Positions 41,573 to 50,974 of a stretch of DNA of 64,000 nucleotides are shown in pieces; position 1 is the first letter of the stretch; each line of letters starts with the position of its first letter. This DNA comes from Mycolicibacterium sphagni. Lineage in GTDB: Bacteria > Actinomycetota > Actinomycetes > Mycobacteriales > Mycobacteriaceae. Where the stretch lies: positions 186,001 to 250,000 of the forward strand of contig NZ_VBSB01000035.1 in assembly GCF_013337765.1 (NCBI RefSeq), in the 5' to 3' direction. The notes under the pieces are model-generated. The model saw nothing but the letters and a program-made list of their open reading frames with translations. It searched no databases and was not told where the DNA came from. The position numbers and the translations under genes were made by a program.

Positions 41573-44242
41573 GTGACCACCACTGACGACTCCCGCGCCG
41601 ACGCCCTGCCCAAGTCCTGGGATCCGGGTGCGGTAGAGGCGGAGCTCTATCAGGGCTGGGTCGATGCCGGCTACTTCACGGCCGACGCCACGAGCGATAA
41701 GCCCGCCTATTCGATCGTGCTGCCACCACCGAACGTCACCGGCAGCCTGCACATGGGGCACGCGCTCGACCACACGCTGATGGACGCGCTGACCCGGCGC
41801 AAGCGCATGCAGGGCTACGAGGTGCTGTGGCTGCCGGGGATGGATCACGCCGGTATCGCCACCCAGAGCGTGGTCGAAAAGCAGCTTGCCGTGGACGGGA
41901 AGACCAAAGAGGACTTCGGCCGCGAGCTGTTCGTCGACAAGGTCTGGGATTGGAAGCGCGAATCGGGCGGCACCATCGGTGGTCAGATGCGTGCGATCGG
42001 GGACGGCGTCGACTGGAGCCGGGACCGGTTCACCATGGACGACGGTCTGTCCCGGGCGGTGCGCACGATCTTCAAGCGGCTCTACGACGCCGGCCTGATC
42101 TACCAGGCCGAGCGGCTGGTGAACTGGTCGCCGGTGCTGGAGACCGCGATCAGCGACCTCGAGGTCAAATACGAGGACGTCGAGGGCGAGTTGGTGTCGT
42201 TCCGGTACGGGTCGATGAACGACTCCGAACCGCACATCGTGGTGGCCACCACCCGGCTCGAGACGATGCTGGGTGACACCGCGATCGCGGTGCATCCCGA
42301 CGACGAGCGCTACCGGGACCTGGTCGGCAAGACGCTGCCGCATCCGTTCCTGGATCGTGACATCGTCATCGTGGCCGACGCGCACGTCGACCCCGAGTTC
42401 GGAACCGGCGCAGTCAAAGTCACCCCCGCGCACGACCCGAACGACTTCGAGATCGGGTTGCGACACAACCTGGCGATGCCGACGATGCTGGACACCAAGG
42501 GCCGGATCGCCAACACCGGAACACGATTCGACGGTATGGACCGATTCGAGGCGCGTGTCGCCGTGCGTGAGGCGCTGGCCGCCGAGGGTCGCATTGTCGC
42601 CGAGAAGCGACCGTACCTGCACAGCGTCGGGCACTCCGAGCGCAGCGGCGAGCCGATCGAACCGCGCCTGAGCCTGCAGTGGTGGGTGAAGGTCGAATCG
42701 CTGGCCAAGGCGGCCGGGGATGCGGTGCGCAACGGCGACATCGTCATTCACCCGAAGAGCCTCGAGCCCCGCTGGTTCGGCTGGGTCGACGATATGCACG
42801 ACTGGACCATCTCGCGGCAACTGTGGTGGGGCCACCGCATTCCGATCTGGCACGGCCCCAACGGCGAGCAGGTGTGCGTCGGGCCCGATGAGACCCCGCC
42901 GGAGGGCTGGGAGCAGGACCCCGACGTGCTGGACACGTGGTTCTCGTCGGCGCTGTGGCCGTTCTCCACCATGGGCTGGCCCGACCGTACCCCCGAACTG
43001 GAAAAGTTCTATCCGACAAGCGTTTTGGTGACCGGATACGACATCCTGTTCTTCTGGGTGGCGCGCATGGTGATGTTCGGAACGTTCGTGTCGGCTGACG
43101 AGACGATCACGCTTGACGGCGCGCGCGGGCCGCAGGTGCCGTTCGAGAGCGTCTTCCTGCACGGGCTGATCCGCGACGAGCACGGCCGCAAGATGAGCAA
43201 GTCGAAGGGTAACGGTATCGATCCGCTGGATTGGGTCGAACAGTTCGGTGCCGACGCGCTCCGATTCACCCTGGCCCGCGGCGCCAGCCCCGGTGGTGAC
43301 CTGTCCATCGGTGACGACGCAGCGCGCGCGTCGCGCAACTTCGCCACCAAGCTGTTCAACGCCACCCGGTTTGCGCTGATGAACGGTGCCGCACCGGCAC
43401 CGCTGCCGGAGATCGCCGACCTCACGGACGCCGATCGCTGGATCCTGGGTCGCCTCGAAGAGGTTCGGGCTGAAGTGGATTCGGCTCTCGACGGCTACGA
43501 ATTCAGCCGGGCCTGCGAATCGTTATACCACTTCGCCTGGGACGAGTTCTGTGACTGGTACCTGGAGCTGGCGAAAGTGCAGCTGGCGGAAGAGGAGGAC
43601 ACCGCTCACACGACAGCGGTGCTTGCCGCGGTGCTGGACACACTGCTGAAGCTGCTGCACCCGGTGATGCCGTTCGTCACCGAGACGCTGTGGAAGGCAT
43701 TGAACAAGGATGTGCCCGGTGCCGATTCTTTGGTGATCGCGCAGTGGCCGACCGCCTCCGGGATCGCGCTGGATCCGGTTGCCGCGGGGCGGATCGCCGA
43801 TGTTCAGAAGCTGGTGACCGAGATCCGGCGGTTCCGCAGCGACCAGGGCCTGGCCGACCGGCAGAAGGTGCCTGCCCGGCTGTCGGGTGTGGACGCCGCT
43901 GGCCTGGACGGTCAGGTCGCCCCGGTGACTGCGCTGGCCTGGCTGACCAAATCCGGTGACGACTTCAACGCAAGCGCACACATCGAGGTCCGGCTCTCCG
44001 CAGGCACCGTCAACGTCGAGGTCGACACCTCGGGCACCGTTGACGTGGCCGCCGAACGTCGCCGCCTTGACAAGGATCTGGCCGCCGCGCAGAAGGAACT
44101 GGCAGGCACCGCAGCCAAACTCGGCAACGAGGCGTTCCTGGCAAAGGCGCCCGATGATGTCGTCGCCAAGATCCGTGCCCGCCAGCAGCTGGCCAGCGAG
44201 GAAGTCGAGCGGATCACCGCTCGGCTGGCTGCGCTGGCATGA
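41573..44242 (+). CDS. valS: Valyl-tRNA synthetase
   Basis: An 889-residue class I synthetase. HMGH (H60-M-G-H63, the HIGH equivalent, after PPPNVTGSL) and KMSKS (540-544) are both present. The editing domain lies between (VVATTRLETMLGDTAIAVHP), and the C-terminal coiled coil ends in RRLDKDLAAAQKELAGTA and QLASEEVERITARL. GTG at 41573 is chosen on family length and the leaderless promoter. The stop overlaps the folC start by four bases. Confidence 0.96.
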   Translation: MTTTDDSRADALPKSWDPGAVEAELYQGWVDAGYFTADATSDKPAYSIVLPPPNVTGSLHMGHALDHTLMDALTRRKRMQGYEVLWLPGMDHAGIATQSVVEKQLAVDGKTKEDFGRELFVDKVWDWKRESGGTIGGQMRAIGDGVDWSRDRFTMDDGLSRAVRTIFKRLYDAGLIYQAERLVNWSPVLETAISDLEVKYEDVEGELVSFRYGSMNDSEPHIVVATTRLETMLGDTAIAVHPDDERYRDLVGKTLPHPFLDRDIVIVADAHVDPEFGTGAVKVTPAHDPNDFEIGLRHNLAMPTMLDTKGRIANTGTRFDGMDRFEARVAVREALAAEGRIVAEKRPYLHSVGHSERSGEPIEPRLSLQWWVKVESLAKAAGDAVRNGDIVIHPKSLEPRWFGWVDDMHDWTISRQLWWGHRIPIWHGPNGEQVCVGPDETPPEGWEQDPDVLDTWFSSALWPFSTMGWPDRTPELEKFYPTSVLVTGYDILFFWVARMVMFGTFVSADETITLDGARGPQVPFESVFLHGLIRDEHGRKMSKSKGNGIDPLDWVEQFGADALRFTLARGASPGGDLSIGDDAARASRNFATKLFNATRFALMNGAAPAPLPEIADLTDADRWILGRLEEVRAEVDSALDGYEFSRACESLYHFAWDEFCDWYLELAKVQLAEEEDTAHTTAVLAAVLDTLLKLLHPVMPFVTETLWKALNKDVPGADSLVIAQWPTASGIALDPVAAGRIADVQKLVTEIRRFRSDQGLADRQKVPARLSGVDAAGLDGQVAPVTALAWLTKSGDDFNASAHIEVRLSAGTVNVEVDTSGTVDVAAERRRLDKDLAAAQKELAGTAAKLGNEAFLAKAPDDVVAKIRARQQLASEEVERITARLAALA

Positions 44243-45648
44243 GTATCGAGTCGCCGGCACCCGACGAGATCGCCGCCCTGCTGCAGGTGGAGCATCTGCT
44301 CGATCAGCGCTGGCCGGAAACCAAACTGGAGCCCAGCACCACGCGCATCGAGGCGCTGATGGAGATGCTCGGCTCACCACAGCTGAGCTACCCGTGCATC
44401 CACATCGCCGGGACCAACGGCAAGACGTCGGTGGCCCGCATCGTCGATGCGCTGCTGACGGCGTTCAGCCGCCGGACCGGACGCACCACCAGCCCGCACC
44501 TGCAGTCCGCCGTCGAGCGCATCGCGATCGACAACGAGCCGATCAGCCCGGCGCGCTACGTCGAGGTCTACCGCGAGATCGAACCGTTCGTGCACATCGT
44601 CGACGCGCAATCACAAGCGGACGACGGCCCGGCGATGAGTAAGTTCGAAGTGCTCACCGCGATGGCGTTCGCCGCCTTCGCCGACGCACCCGTCGACGTC
44701 GCCGTCGTCGAGGTCGGGATGGGCGGGCGCTGGGACGCCACCAACGTCGTCGACGCGCCGGTCGCGGTGATCACCCCGATCGGAATCGATCACGCCGAGT
44801 ACCTCGGTGACACCGTCGCCGAGATCGCTGCTGAGAAGGCCGGCATCATCGGTGCGCCCCGCGGTGATCTGGTCCCGGTCGACACCGTCGCGATCATCGG
44901 CCGCCAAGCGCCCGAAGCGATGGAAGTGCTTATGGCCCAGGCGGTTCAGTCCGACGCCGCGGTCGCTCGCGAGGATTCCGAGTTCGCCGTACTGGGCCGC
45001 CAGGTCGCCATCGGCGGCCAGGTGTTGCAGCTGCAGGGACTCGGCGGGGTGTACTCCGACATCTTCCTGCCCCTGCACGGCGAGCATCAGGCCCACAACG
45101 CCGTCGTGGCGCTGGCCGCGGTCGAGGCGTTCTTCGGGGCCGGCTCCGACCGGCAGCTCGACATCGACACGGTGCGAGCCGGATTCGCTGCGGCGGCCAG
45201 CCCCGGCCGGCTCGAGCGGATGCGCAGCGCTCCGACGGTGTTCATCGACGCCGCCCACAATCCTGCCGGCGCGACCGCGCTCGTCGATGCGCTCGGCACC
45301 GAGTTCGACTTCCGGTTCCTCGTCGGGGTGCTGTCGGTGATGGGGGACAAGGACGTCACCGGCATCCTCGCCGCGCTGGAGCCGGCGTTCGACCAGATCG
45401 TCGTCACGCACAACGGCTCGCCCCGCGCACTCGAGGTTGACGCGCTGGCGATGCGCGCGGAGGAGATCTTCGGACCGGACCGGGTGGTGCGTGCCGAGAC
45501 GCTGCCCGACGCCATCGAGATCGGCACCGCGCTGGTCGAGGACTCCGTAGCCGACTCCGACGGATTCTCCGGGGCCGGGATCGTCATCACCGGTTCCGTG
45601 GTGACCGCCGGCGCGGCTCGCACCCTGTTCGGGAAGGATCCGCAATGA
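44239..45648 (+). CDS. folC: Folylpolyglutamate synthase / dihydrofolate synthase
   Basis: A 469-residue Mur-ligase-like enzyme that adds glutamate to (dihydro)folate. The P-loop HIAGTNGKTS spans residues 55-64; VEVGMGGRWDATNVVD and DAAHNPAGATALVDAL are FolC signatures. The ATG lies in the valS stop (ATGA) and its own stop overlaps the next gene the same way, so valS, folC and the DUF4233 gene are translated as a coupled set, as in M. tuberculosis. Confidence 0.95.
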   Translation: MSIESPAPDEIAALLQVEHLLDQRWPETKLEPSTTRIEALMEMLGSPQLSYPCIHIAGTNGKTSVARIVDALLTAFSRRTGRTTSPHLQSAVERIAIDNEPISPARYVEVYREIEPFVHIVDAQSQADDGPAMSKFEVLTAMAFAAFADAPVDVAVVEVGMGGRWDATNVVDAPVAVITPIGIDHAEYLGDTVAEIAAEKAGIIGAPRGDLVPVDTVAIIGRQAPEAMEVLMAQAVQSDAAVAREDSEFAVLGRQVAIGGQVLQLQGLGGVYSDIFLPLHGEHQAHNAVVALAAVEAFFGAGSDRQLDIDTVRAGFAAAASPGRLERMRSAPTVFIDAAHNPAGATALVDALGTEFDFRFLVGVLSVMGDKDVTGILAALEPAFDQIVVTHNGSPRALEVDALAMRAEEIFGPDRVVRAETLPDAIEIGTALVEDSVADSDGFSGAGIVITGSVVTAGAARTLFGKDPQ

Positions 45649-46043
45649 GCGACACGCCCGAGGCCGCCCCCGAAGCTCCCGATCCCTGGAAGTCCTTCCG
45701 CGGCGTCATGGCCGGCACCCTCATCCTCGAAGCGATCGTGGTCCTGTTGGCGCTGCCCGTGGTCAACATGGTCGGCGGCGGACTCACCGCGTGGTCGACG
45801 GCCTACCTCGTCGGCTTCGCGGTGTTCCTCGTGCTGCTGGCCGGCGTGCAGGGCCGGTCGTGGGCGGTGTGGCTGAATCTGGGTGTCCAGCTGATCCTGG
45901 TCGCCGGGTTCTTCGTGTACCCCGCGGTCGGGATGGTCGGGGTGGTGTTCGTGGTCGTCTGGGGCATCATCGCCTACCTGCGCGTCGAGGTCCTGCGCAG
46001 ACAGCGGCAAGGGCGGCTGCCCGGTCAGCAGCCGCCCCAGTGA
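45645..46043 (+). CDS. DUF4233 membrane protein
   Basis: A 132-residue protein with four predicted membrane helices (GTLILEAIVVLLALPVV, YLVGFAVFLVLLAGV, WAVWLNLGVQLILVAGF, MVGVVFVVVWGIIAYL) and a basic C-terminal tail. It corresponds to Rv2446c, always found after folC in mycobacteria. Function is unknown; the four-base overlap with folC suggests a linked role. It converges on the secreted-repeat gene ten bases downstream. Confidence 0.85.
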   Translation: MSDTPEAAPEAPDPWKSFRGVMAGTLILEAIVVLLALPVVNMVGGGLTAWSTAYLVGFAVFLVLLAGVQGRSWAVWLNLGVQLILVAGFFVYPAVGMVGVVFVVVWGIIAYLRVEVLRRQRQGRLPGQQPPQ

Positions 46044-46053
46044 GCCGAACGAA

Positions 46054-46695
46054 TCAGGGGTGATAGCTCCCGGTGTTGACCCCGTTATGGGACTGGCGCC
46101 GAGAACCGGCAGCGATGCTGAGCTTGACCGAACCGCCGTTGGCACTGGCCGCGTTTCCGTTTCCGACGGCGACCCCGGTGCTGAAGCCTGGGCCGTTGAG
46201 CGGGTTCTTGTTGCCGCTGTTCACGATGACGGTATTGGCGTTGCCTAGGGCGTAGGCCGAGTTCAGCGAACCGGTCGCCCTGGCGTAGGTGTAGTCGTTC
46301 GGCCCGTAGTGGACGTTGTTGCCTCGATTGCCGATGGCCACCGCGGTGTTCAACGTCCCGTCGGCGCGAGCGCCGGCAGCCGTTCCTCCTGCAATGGCGA
46401 CGTTGAGGCGACCGGTGCTGGACGCGAAAGCGCCGTTACCGAACGCGATCGCCGTGTTGAACCCGCCGCTGGCGGTGACGTTGCTGACATTGCCTATTCC
46501 GAGCGCAAAGTCACCGAAATCAGTTGTGTGGCAACCCGAGCCAATGTCCAAGCCGCTGAGTGACGCGCAGCTGGCGTTGGCGGCCCCGGCTGAATTCAGG
46601 GATAGCGTTGCCAGCGCGCCGGCAGCCAGTGCGCCGAGCATCATTCCGCCCGACACCCGGTGGATCCGGCGTCGGAAATCGTTGTCGTTTCTCAT
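46054..46695 (-). CDS. Secreted protein with YadA-head-like repeats
   Basis: A 213-residue protein with an N-terminal signal (basic start, hydrophobic LGALAAGALATLSL, cleavage near AGAANA) and a body built from five or six degenerate repeats of 18-29 residues. Repeat cores are NTAIAFGNGAF, NVAIAGGTAAG, NTAVAIGNRGN, NSAYALGNANT and STGVAVGNGNA. This A-x-A-x-G-N pattern recalls the left-handed beta-roll of YadA-type adhesin heads, but there is no trimeric anchor. Two Cys in SCASLSG and GSGCHT may form a disulfide. It is inserted on the opposite strand between the folC unit and ndk. Function unknown. Confidence 0.72.
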   Translation of the reverse strand: MRNDNDFRRRIHRVSGGMMLGALAAGALATLSLNSAGAANASCASLSGLDIGSGCHTTDFGDFALGIGNVSNVTASGGFNTAIAFGNGAFASSTGRLNVAIAGGTAAGARADGTLNTAVAIGNRGNNVHYGPNDYTYARATGSLNSAYALGNANTVIVNSGNKNPLNGPGFSTGVAVGNGNAASANGGSVKLSIAAGSRRQSHNGVNTGSYHP

Positions 46696-46853
46696 GTTTC
46701 CCCCCGTTGTGAAAAGTGGTTGTTACCCCCAAAACGAACGCTAGGTTCCGTCGTCGGCCATGCCTAGAGGCTGGAGCGCAGTCGAGTACGAATCGCCGAT
46801 AGTGGGGTAACCGGACACTCGACGCGCCCGCTGCGACGGGTACGCTGTGCGCC

Positions 46854-47264
46854 GTGACTGAGCGGACCCTGGTGTTGATCAAGCCCGACGGCGTCGAGCG
46901 CGGGGTGGTCGGCGAGATCATCAGCCGAATCGAACGCAAAGGCCTGACGATCGCTGCCCTGGAGCTCAAGCAGGTCAGTGACGAGTTGGCCCGTGCGCAC
47001 TACGCCGAGCACGACGGCAAGCCGTTCTTCGGCTCGCTGCTGGAGTTCATCACCTCAGCCCCGGTGGTGGCGGCGATCTTGGAAGGCCCCCGTGCGATCG
47101 CGGCGTTTCGCCAGCTCGCCGGCGGAACCGACCCGGTGGAGAAAGCCGCACCGGGCACGATCCGCGGTGATTTCGGCCTGGAAACGCAGTTCAATCTGGT
47201 GCACGGCTCGGACTCCCCGGAGTCGGCCGAGCGCGAGATCGCGCTCTGGTTTCCCGGCGTCTGA
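46854..47264 (+). CDS. ndk: Nucleoside diphosphate kinase
   Basis: A 136-residue enzyme that exchanges terminal phosphates between NTPs and NDPs. The catalytic His is H117 in NLVHGSDS; the N-terminal RTLVLIKPDGVERG is the family hallmark. The GTG start lies seven bases after TACGCT (46841-46846), a leaderless arrangement. It lies alone between the secreted-repeat gene and the rne leader. Confidence 0.96.
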   Translation: MTERTLVLIKPDGVERGVVGEIISRIERKGLTIAALELKQVSDELARAHYAEHDGKPFFGSLLEFITSAPVVAAILEGPRAIAAFRQLAGGTDPVEKAAPGTIRGDFGLETQFNLVHGSDSPESAEREIALWFPGV

Positions 47265-47500
47265 GCGCACTTCCCGCGCCACTGTCGTCCGAACAGGGTG
47301 CGTGGTGTGGGATACTGATCCCGGATGTGCCCACAAGGCGTATCCGGATGAAGACTTACGACGTGCGCGACCACCCGCACCATTGGTGAGGCGCCGACCG
47401 TCACAGCCGTCATTCAGCCAGGCACCGATCGCGTTCCCCATGAACAGTTCGGAGCGAGACCATAAACAAGTCCGGGCGATCTAACCCGGGCAAATAGCGG

Positions 47501-47543
47501 AAGCCCTCGCGTGGCCGCGTCGAAGTGACGCGCCCGGGGGCTT
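47501..47543 (+). other. Hairpin of the rne 5' leader, next to the ribosome site
   Basis: AAGCCC (47501-47506) pairs with GGGCTT (47538-47543) and encloses CGCGTC-GAAGT-GACGCG (47516-47532), a perfect six-pair hairpin. The element ends directly before the GAGGAGA ribosome site and 11 bases before the rne start. A smaller hairpin CCGGG/CCCGG lies at 47472-47489. RNase E mRNAs are autoregulated through leader hairpins in E. coli; this element is placed to do the same here, by inference. Confidence 0.55.
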
Positions 47544-47554
47544 GAGGAGAATAC

Positions 47555-50488
47555 GTGGCCGACGATGACCTCTTTCAGGAACTACCCGAAAACGAACCCC
47601 AGACGGAGTGGGGACCCCCGGCAGTTGCCGCGGGTCACGACCTGCCTGAGCGCCTGAGGGTGCATTCGCTGGCACGGGTGCTCGGCACCACCAGCCGGCG
47701 CGTGCTCGACGCCTTGAGCGAGCTCGACGGCCGGTCACGCAGCCCGCACTCCAGCGTGGATCGCACCGACGCGGTGCGGGTCCGCGACGTCCTGGCGGCC
47801 AGCCCCGAGGACGGCACCGGCGATCCCGCAGCGCAGGAGGCCCCGGCGCCCGTGGTCAACGAGGTGCTCGAGGTCGACACCGAGACCGCTGAAACCCCTG
47901 AGGCCGCCGAAGCGTCCGAGGAGCCCGAGTCGCGGTTGATCCTTGAGACCGCCCCCGCCGAGCAGGCGGCCTACATGCCGTTGTTCGTCGCCCCGCAACC
48001 CGTCGAAGCCGAACGTCGCGTTGTCCGCGCTGCCCGTGACGACGAGGACGACGACGAGGACGACGAAGACGAGGACGACGAGTCCAGCGCCGACACCGAT
48101 GGCGACCAGTCAGAACGCCCCGCCAATCGGCGCCGCCGCCGTGGCCGCCGTGGCCGTGGTCGTGGCCGCGGTGAGCAGGGCGGTCCGGACGGCGAAGACG
48201 AGAGGCCAGATGGCTCCGACGAGACCGCCGAGGCCGGCGAGGAGTCCGAAGGCGACGACGACGACAGCGACGACGAGTTGGGCAGCGGTGAGGCCGCGAC
48301 CCGGCGGCGCCGCCGGCGGCGCCGCCGCAAGTCCGGCGGCGGGGGTGGCGAGGACGCCGACGGGTCGTCCGACGACCCGCCGAACACCGTGGTCCACGAA
48401 CGTGCCCCGCGCGCCAAGGCCGAGCGTGACCCGGACGCCATCCAGGGCATCAGCGGCTCCACCCGGCTCGAGGCCAAGCGTCAGCGCCGCCGCGACGGCC
48501 GCGACGCCGGCCGCCGGCGCCCGCCGATCCTCTCCGAGGCCGAATTCCTGGCCCGCCGCGAAGCCGTCGAACGCGTCATGGTCGTGCGCGACAAGATCCG
48601 CACCGAACCCCCGCACGAGGGCGCCCGCTACACCCAGATCGCCGTCATGGAGGACGGGGTCGTCGTCGAGCACTTCGTCACCTCGGCCGCTTCGGCGTCG
48701 CTGGTCGGCAACATCTATCTCGGCATCGTGCAGAACGTGCTGCCCTCCATGGAGGCCGCATTCGTCGACATCGGCCGCGGCCGCAACGGGGTGCTCTACG
48801 CCGGTGAGGTGAACTGGGAAGCCGCCGGCCTCGGTGGCGCTCAGCGCAAAATCGAACAGGCTCTCAAGCCCGGCGACTACGTCGTCGTCCAGGTCAGCAA
48901 GGACCCCGTCGGCCACAAGGGTGCGCGCCTGACCACCCAAGTGTCGCTGGCCGGGCGCTACCTCGTGTACGTGCCGGGTGCGTCGTCGACCGGGATCAGC
49001 CGCAAGCTGCCCGACACCGAACGTCAGCGGCTCAAGGAAATCCTGCGCGACGTGGTGCCCGACGACGCCGGTGTGATCATCCGGACCGCCTCTGAAGGCG
49101 TGAAGGAAGAGGACATCCGCGGCGACGTCACCCGGCTGCAGGAACGCTGGACCACGATCGCCGAGGAAGCCGAGCGGGTCAAGGGCAACAAAGCCGGCGC
49201 CGCCGTCGCGCTCTACGAAGAGCCTGACGTGCTGGTCAAGGTGATCCGCGACTTGTTCAACGAGGACTTCTCCGGATTGATCGTCTCGGGCGACGACGCC
49301 TGGGAGACCATCAATGGCTACGTGAGTTCCGTTGCACCCGACCTTGTTTCGAAGCTGACCAAGTACGATCCGCCCGGTGGCGACGGGCCCGACGTGTTCG
49401 CGGTGCATCGCATCGACGAGCAGCTGGCCAAGGCGCTGGATCGCAAGGTGTGGCTGCCCTCGGGCGGCACCCTGGTGATCGACCGCACCGAGGCGATGAC
49501 GGTCGTCGACGTCAACACCGGAAAGTTCACCGGCGCGGGCGGCAACCTCGAGCAGACCGTCACCAAGAACAATCTCGAGGCAGCCGAGGAGGTCGTCCGT
49601 CAGCTGCGGCTGCGCGATATCGGCGGCATCGTCGTCATCGACTTCATCGACATGGTGCTGGAGTCCAACCGCGATTTGGTGCTGCGGCGGCTGACCGAGG
49701 CGCTGGGCCGCGACCGCACCCGTCATCAGGTGTCGGAGGTGACCTCGCTCGGCCTGGTCCAGCTGACCCGTAAGAAGCTGGGCACCGGGCTGATCGAGGC
49801 GTTCTCGACCACATGCACGCACTGCAGTGGCCGGGGCATCGTGCTGCACGCCGATCCGATCGACACCGCACAGGCCGCCGGGCGGAGGCCCGAGCCAGGT
49901 GCTGGCACCGGCGGTGGACGGCGCGGCAAGCGGGGCAAGCGTGGCCGCGCCGAAGAGGCGCCGGTCGCGAAGGTGCCGCAGCACTCCAGTGAGCATCCGA
50001 TGTTCAAGGCGATGGCGGCGGCCAACGGTAAGCACGAGGACGACGAGGCCGAGGAAGAGCTGGCCGACGAGATCGAGCGTGAGGCGATCTCGGACGAGGA
50101 TGCCGATACCGCCGAGCAGGTCACCGACGAAGTCGCTGCCGAAGATCTGGACGATGACGACGATGAGGACGAGGACGAGTCCCCCGATGACCTCGACGAG
50201 GACGACGAGGACCTGGACGAGGACGAATCCGACGACGACGAAGACGAGATCGACGTCGACCTGGACGAGGACGACGAGGACCTCGACGAGGACAACCTCG
50301 ACGTCGACGACGATGACGAGGACGAGGACGACGAGGATGACGAGGACGAGGACGAGGACGAGGATGACGAGTCCGAATCCGACGAATATGACGTCGACCA
50401 GGCCGTCGTAGCCCCGGAACCGGCGGCGTCGGCCGGCAGGCACCGGCGCCGGGCGGCAGCACGGCCGGCTGGACCGCCAGCTTCCTAG
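47555..50488 (+). CDS. rne: Ribonuclease E/G
   Basis: A 977-residue endonuclease, the core of the mycobacterial RNA degradosome. The order differs from E. coli: about 330 residues of disordered acidic/basic sequence come first (RRRRGRRGRGRGRGE, acidic runs), then the S1/RNase E catalytic core from about 340, with metal-binding D652 (VDVNTGKF) and D696 (VIDFIDM) and the zinc-link CTHC at 754-757. The C-terminal 120 residues are almost wholly Asp/Glu, coded by runs of GAC and GAG. Such scaffolds bind RNA and partner proteins. GTG at 47555 has GAGGAGA four bases upstream. Confidence 0.95.
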   Translation: MADDDLFQELPENEPQTEWGPPAVAAGHDLPERLRVHSLARVLGTTSRRVLDALSELDGRSRSPHSSVDRTDAVRVRDVLAASPEDGTGDPAAQEAPAPVVNEVLEVDTETAETPEAAEASEEPESRLILETAPAEQAAYMPLFVAPQPVEAERRVVRAARDDEDDDEDDEDEDDESSADTDGDQSERPANRRRRRGRRGRGRGRGEQGGPDGEDERPDGSDETAEAGEESEGDDDDSDDELGSGEAATRRRRRRRRRKSGGGGGEDADGSSDDPPNTVVHERAPRAKAERDPDAIQGISGSTRLEAKRQRRRDGRDAGRRRPPILSEAEFLARREAVERVMVVRDKIRTEPPHEGARYTQIAVMEDGVVVEHFVTSAASASLVGNIYLGIVQNVLPSMEAAFVDIGRGRNGVLYAGEVNWEAAGLGGAQRKIEQALKPGDYVVVQVSKDPVGHKGARLTTQVSLAGRYLVYVPGASSTGISRKLPDTERQRLKEILRDVVPDDAGVIIRTASEGVKEEDIRGDVTRLQERWTTIAEEAERVKGNKAGAAVALYEEPDVLVKVIRDLFNEDFSGLIVSGDDAWETINGYVSSVAPDLVSKLTKYDPPGGDGPDVFAVHRIDEQLAKALDRKVWLPSGGTLVIDRTEAMTVVDVNTGKFTGAGGNLEQTVTKNNLEAAEEVVRQLRLRDIGGIVVIDFIDMVLESNRDLVLRRLTEALGRDRTRHQVSEVTSLGLVQLTRKKLGTGLIEAFSTTCTHCSGRGIVLHADPIDTAQAAGRRPEPGAGTGGGRRGKRGKRGRAEEAPVAKVPQHSSEHPMFKAMAAANGKHEDDEAEEELADEIEREAISDEDADTAEQVTDEVAAEDLDDDDDEDEDESPDDLDEDDEDLDEDESDDDEDEIDVDLDEDDEDLDEDNLDVDDDDEDEDDEDDEDEDEDEDDESESDEYDVDQAVVAPEPAASAGRHRRRAAARPAGPPAS

Positions 50489-50497
50489 AGTGGCGGT

Positions 50498-50527
50498 TTG
50501 ACCCTCCCGGTGCTGGTCACGTAACCT
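50498..50527 (+). promoter_or_regulatory. Predicted rplU-rpmA promoter
   Basis: TTGACC (50498-50503), an 18-bp spacer and TAACCT (50522-50527) form a good vegetative promoter beginning nine bases after the rne stop. It predicts a leader of about 110 nt before rplU, in which L21-type autoregulation could act. Confidence 0.65.
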
Positions 50528-50644
50528 TGAGCAGTTGTCTCCAGGCGTCCGACGCCGGTGGCAGCGGGCCCAAGATCCCGCAACCCCAGACCCGCGCACG
50601 CAGCTTCGGTTAGCGCGCGCCCGCAGAGCAAGGCAGAGGAAACG

Positions 50645-50956
50645 ATGGCGACGTACGCAATCGTCAAGACCGGCGGCAAGCAGTACAAGGTCGCCGTTGG
50701 AGACATAGTCAAGGTCGAGAAGCTCGAGGTCGAGGCCGGCGGCTCCGTTTCTCTGCCCGTCGCCCTGGTGGTCGACGGCGCGAAGGTCACCTCCGACGCC
50801 AAGGCGCTGGAGAAGGTTGCCGTCACCGGTGAGGTGCTCGAGCACACCAAGGGCCCGAAGATCCGCATCCACAAGTTCAAGAACAAGACCGGCTACCACA
50901 AGCGGCAGGGCCACCGTCAGCCGCTGACGGTGCTCAAGGTCACCGGAATCAAGTAG
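50645..50956 (+). CDS. rplU: 50S ribosomal protein L21
   Basis: A 103-residue ribosomal protein recognised from TYAIVKTGGKQYKV at the N-terminus and the C-terminal KFKNKTGYHKRQGHRQPLT, here cited by its core GYHKRQGHRQ. AGAGGAAA precedes the ATG. It is 18 bp upstream of rpmA, the usual L21-L27 pair. Confidence 0.97.
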   Translation: MATYAIVKTGGKQYKVAVGDIVKVEKLEVEAGGSVSLPVALVVDGAKVTSDAKALEKVAVTGEVLEHTKGPKIRIHKFKNKTGYHKRQGHRQPLTVLKVTGIK

Positions 50957-50974
50957 TCAACGGAGCGAACTGAC

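Noticed and set aside
48110..50914. Very long open frame antisense to rne (934 codons)
   Set aside because: It mirrors the GAC/GAG-rich and Arg-rich codons of rne; the product is low-complexity Val/Leu-rich with no domain, and rne on the other strand is certain.
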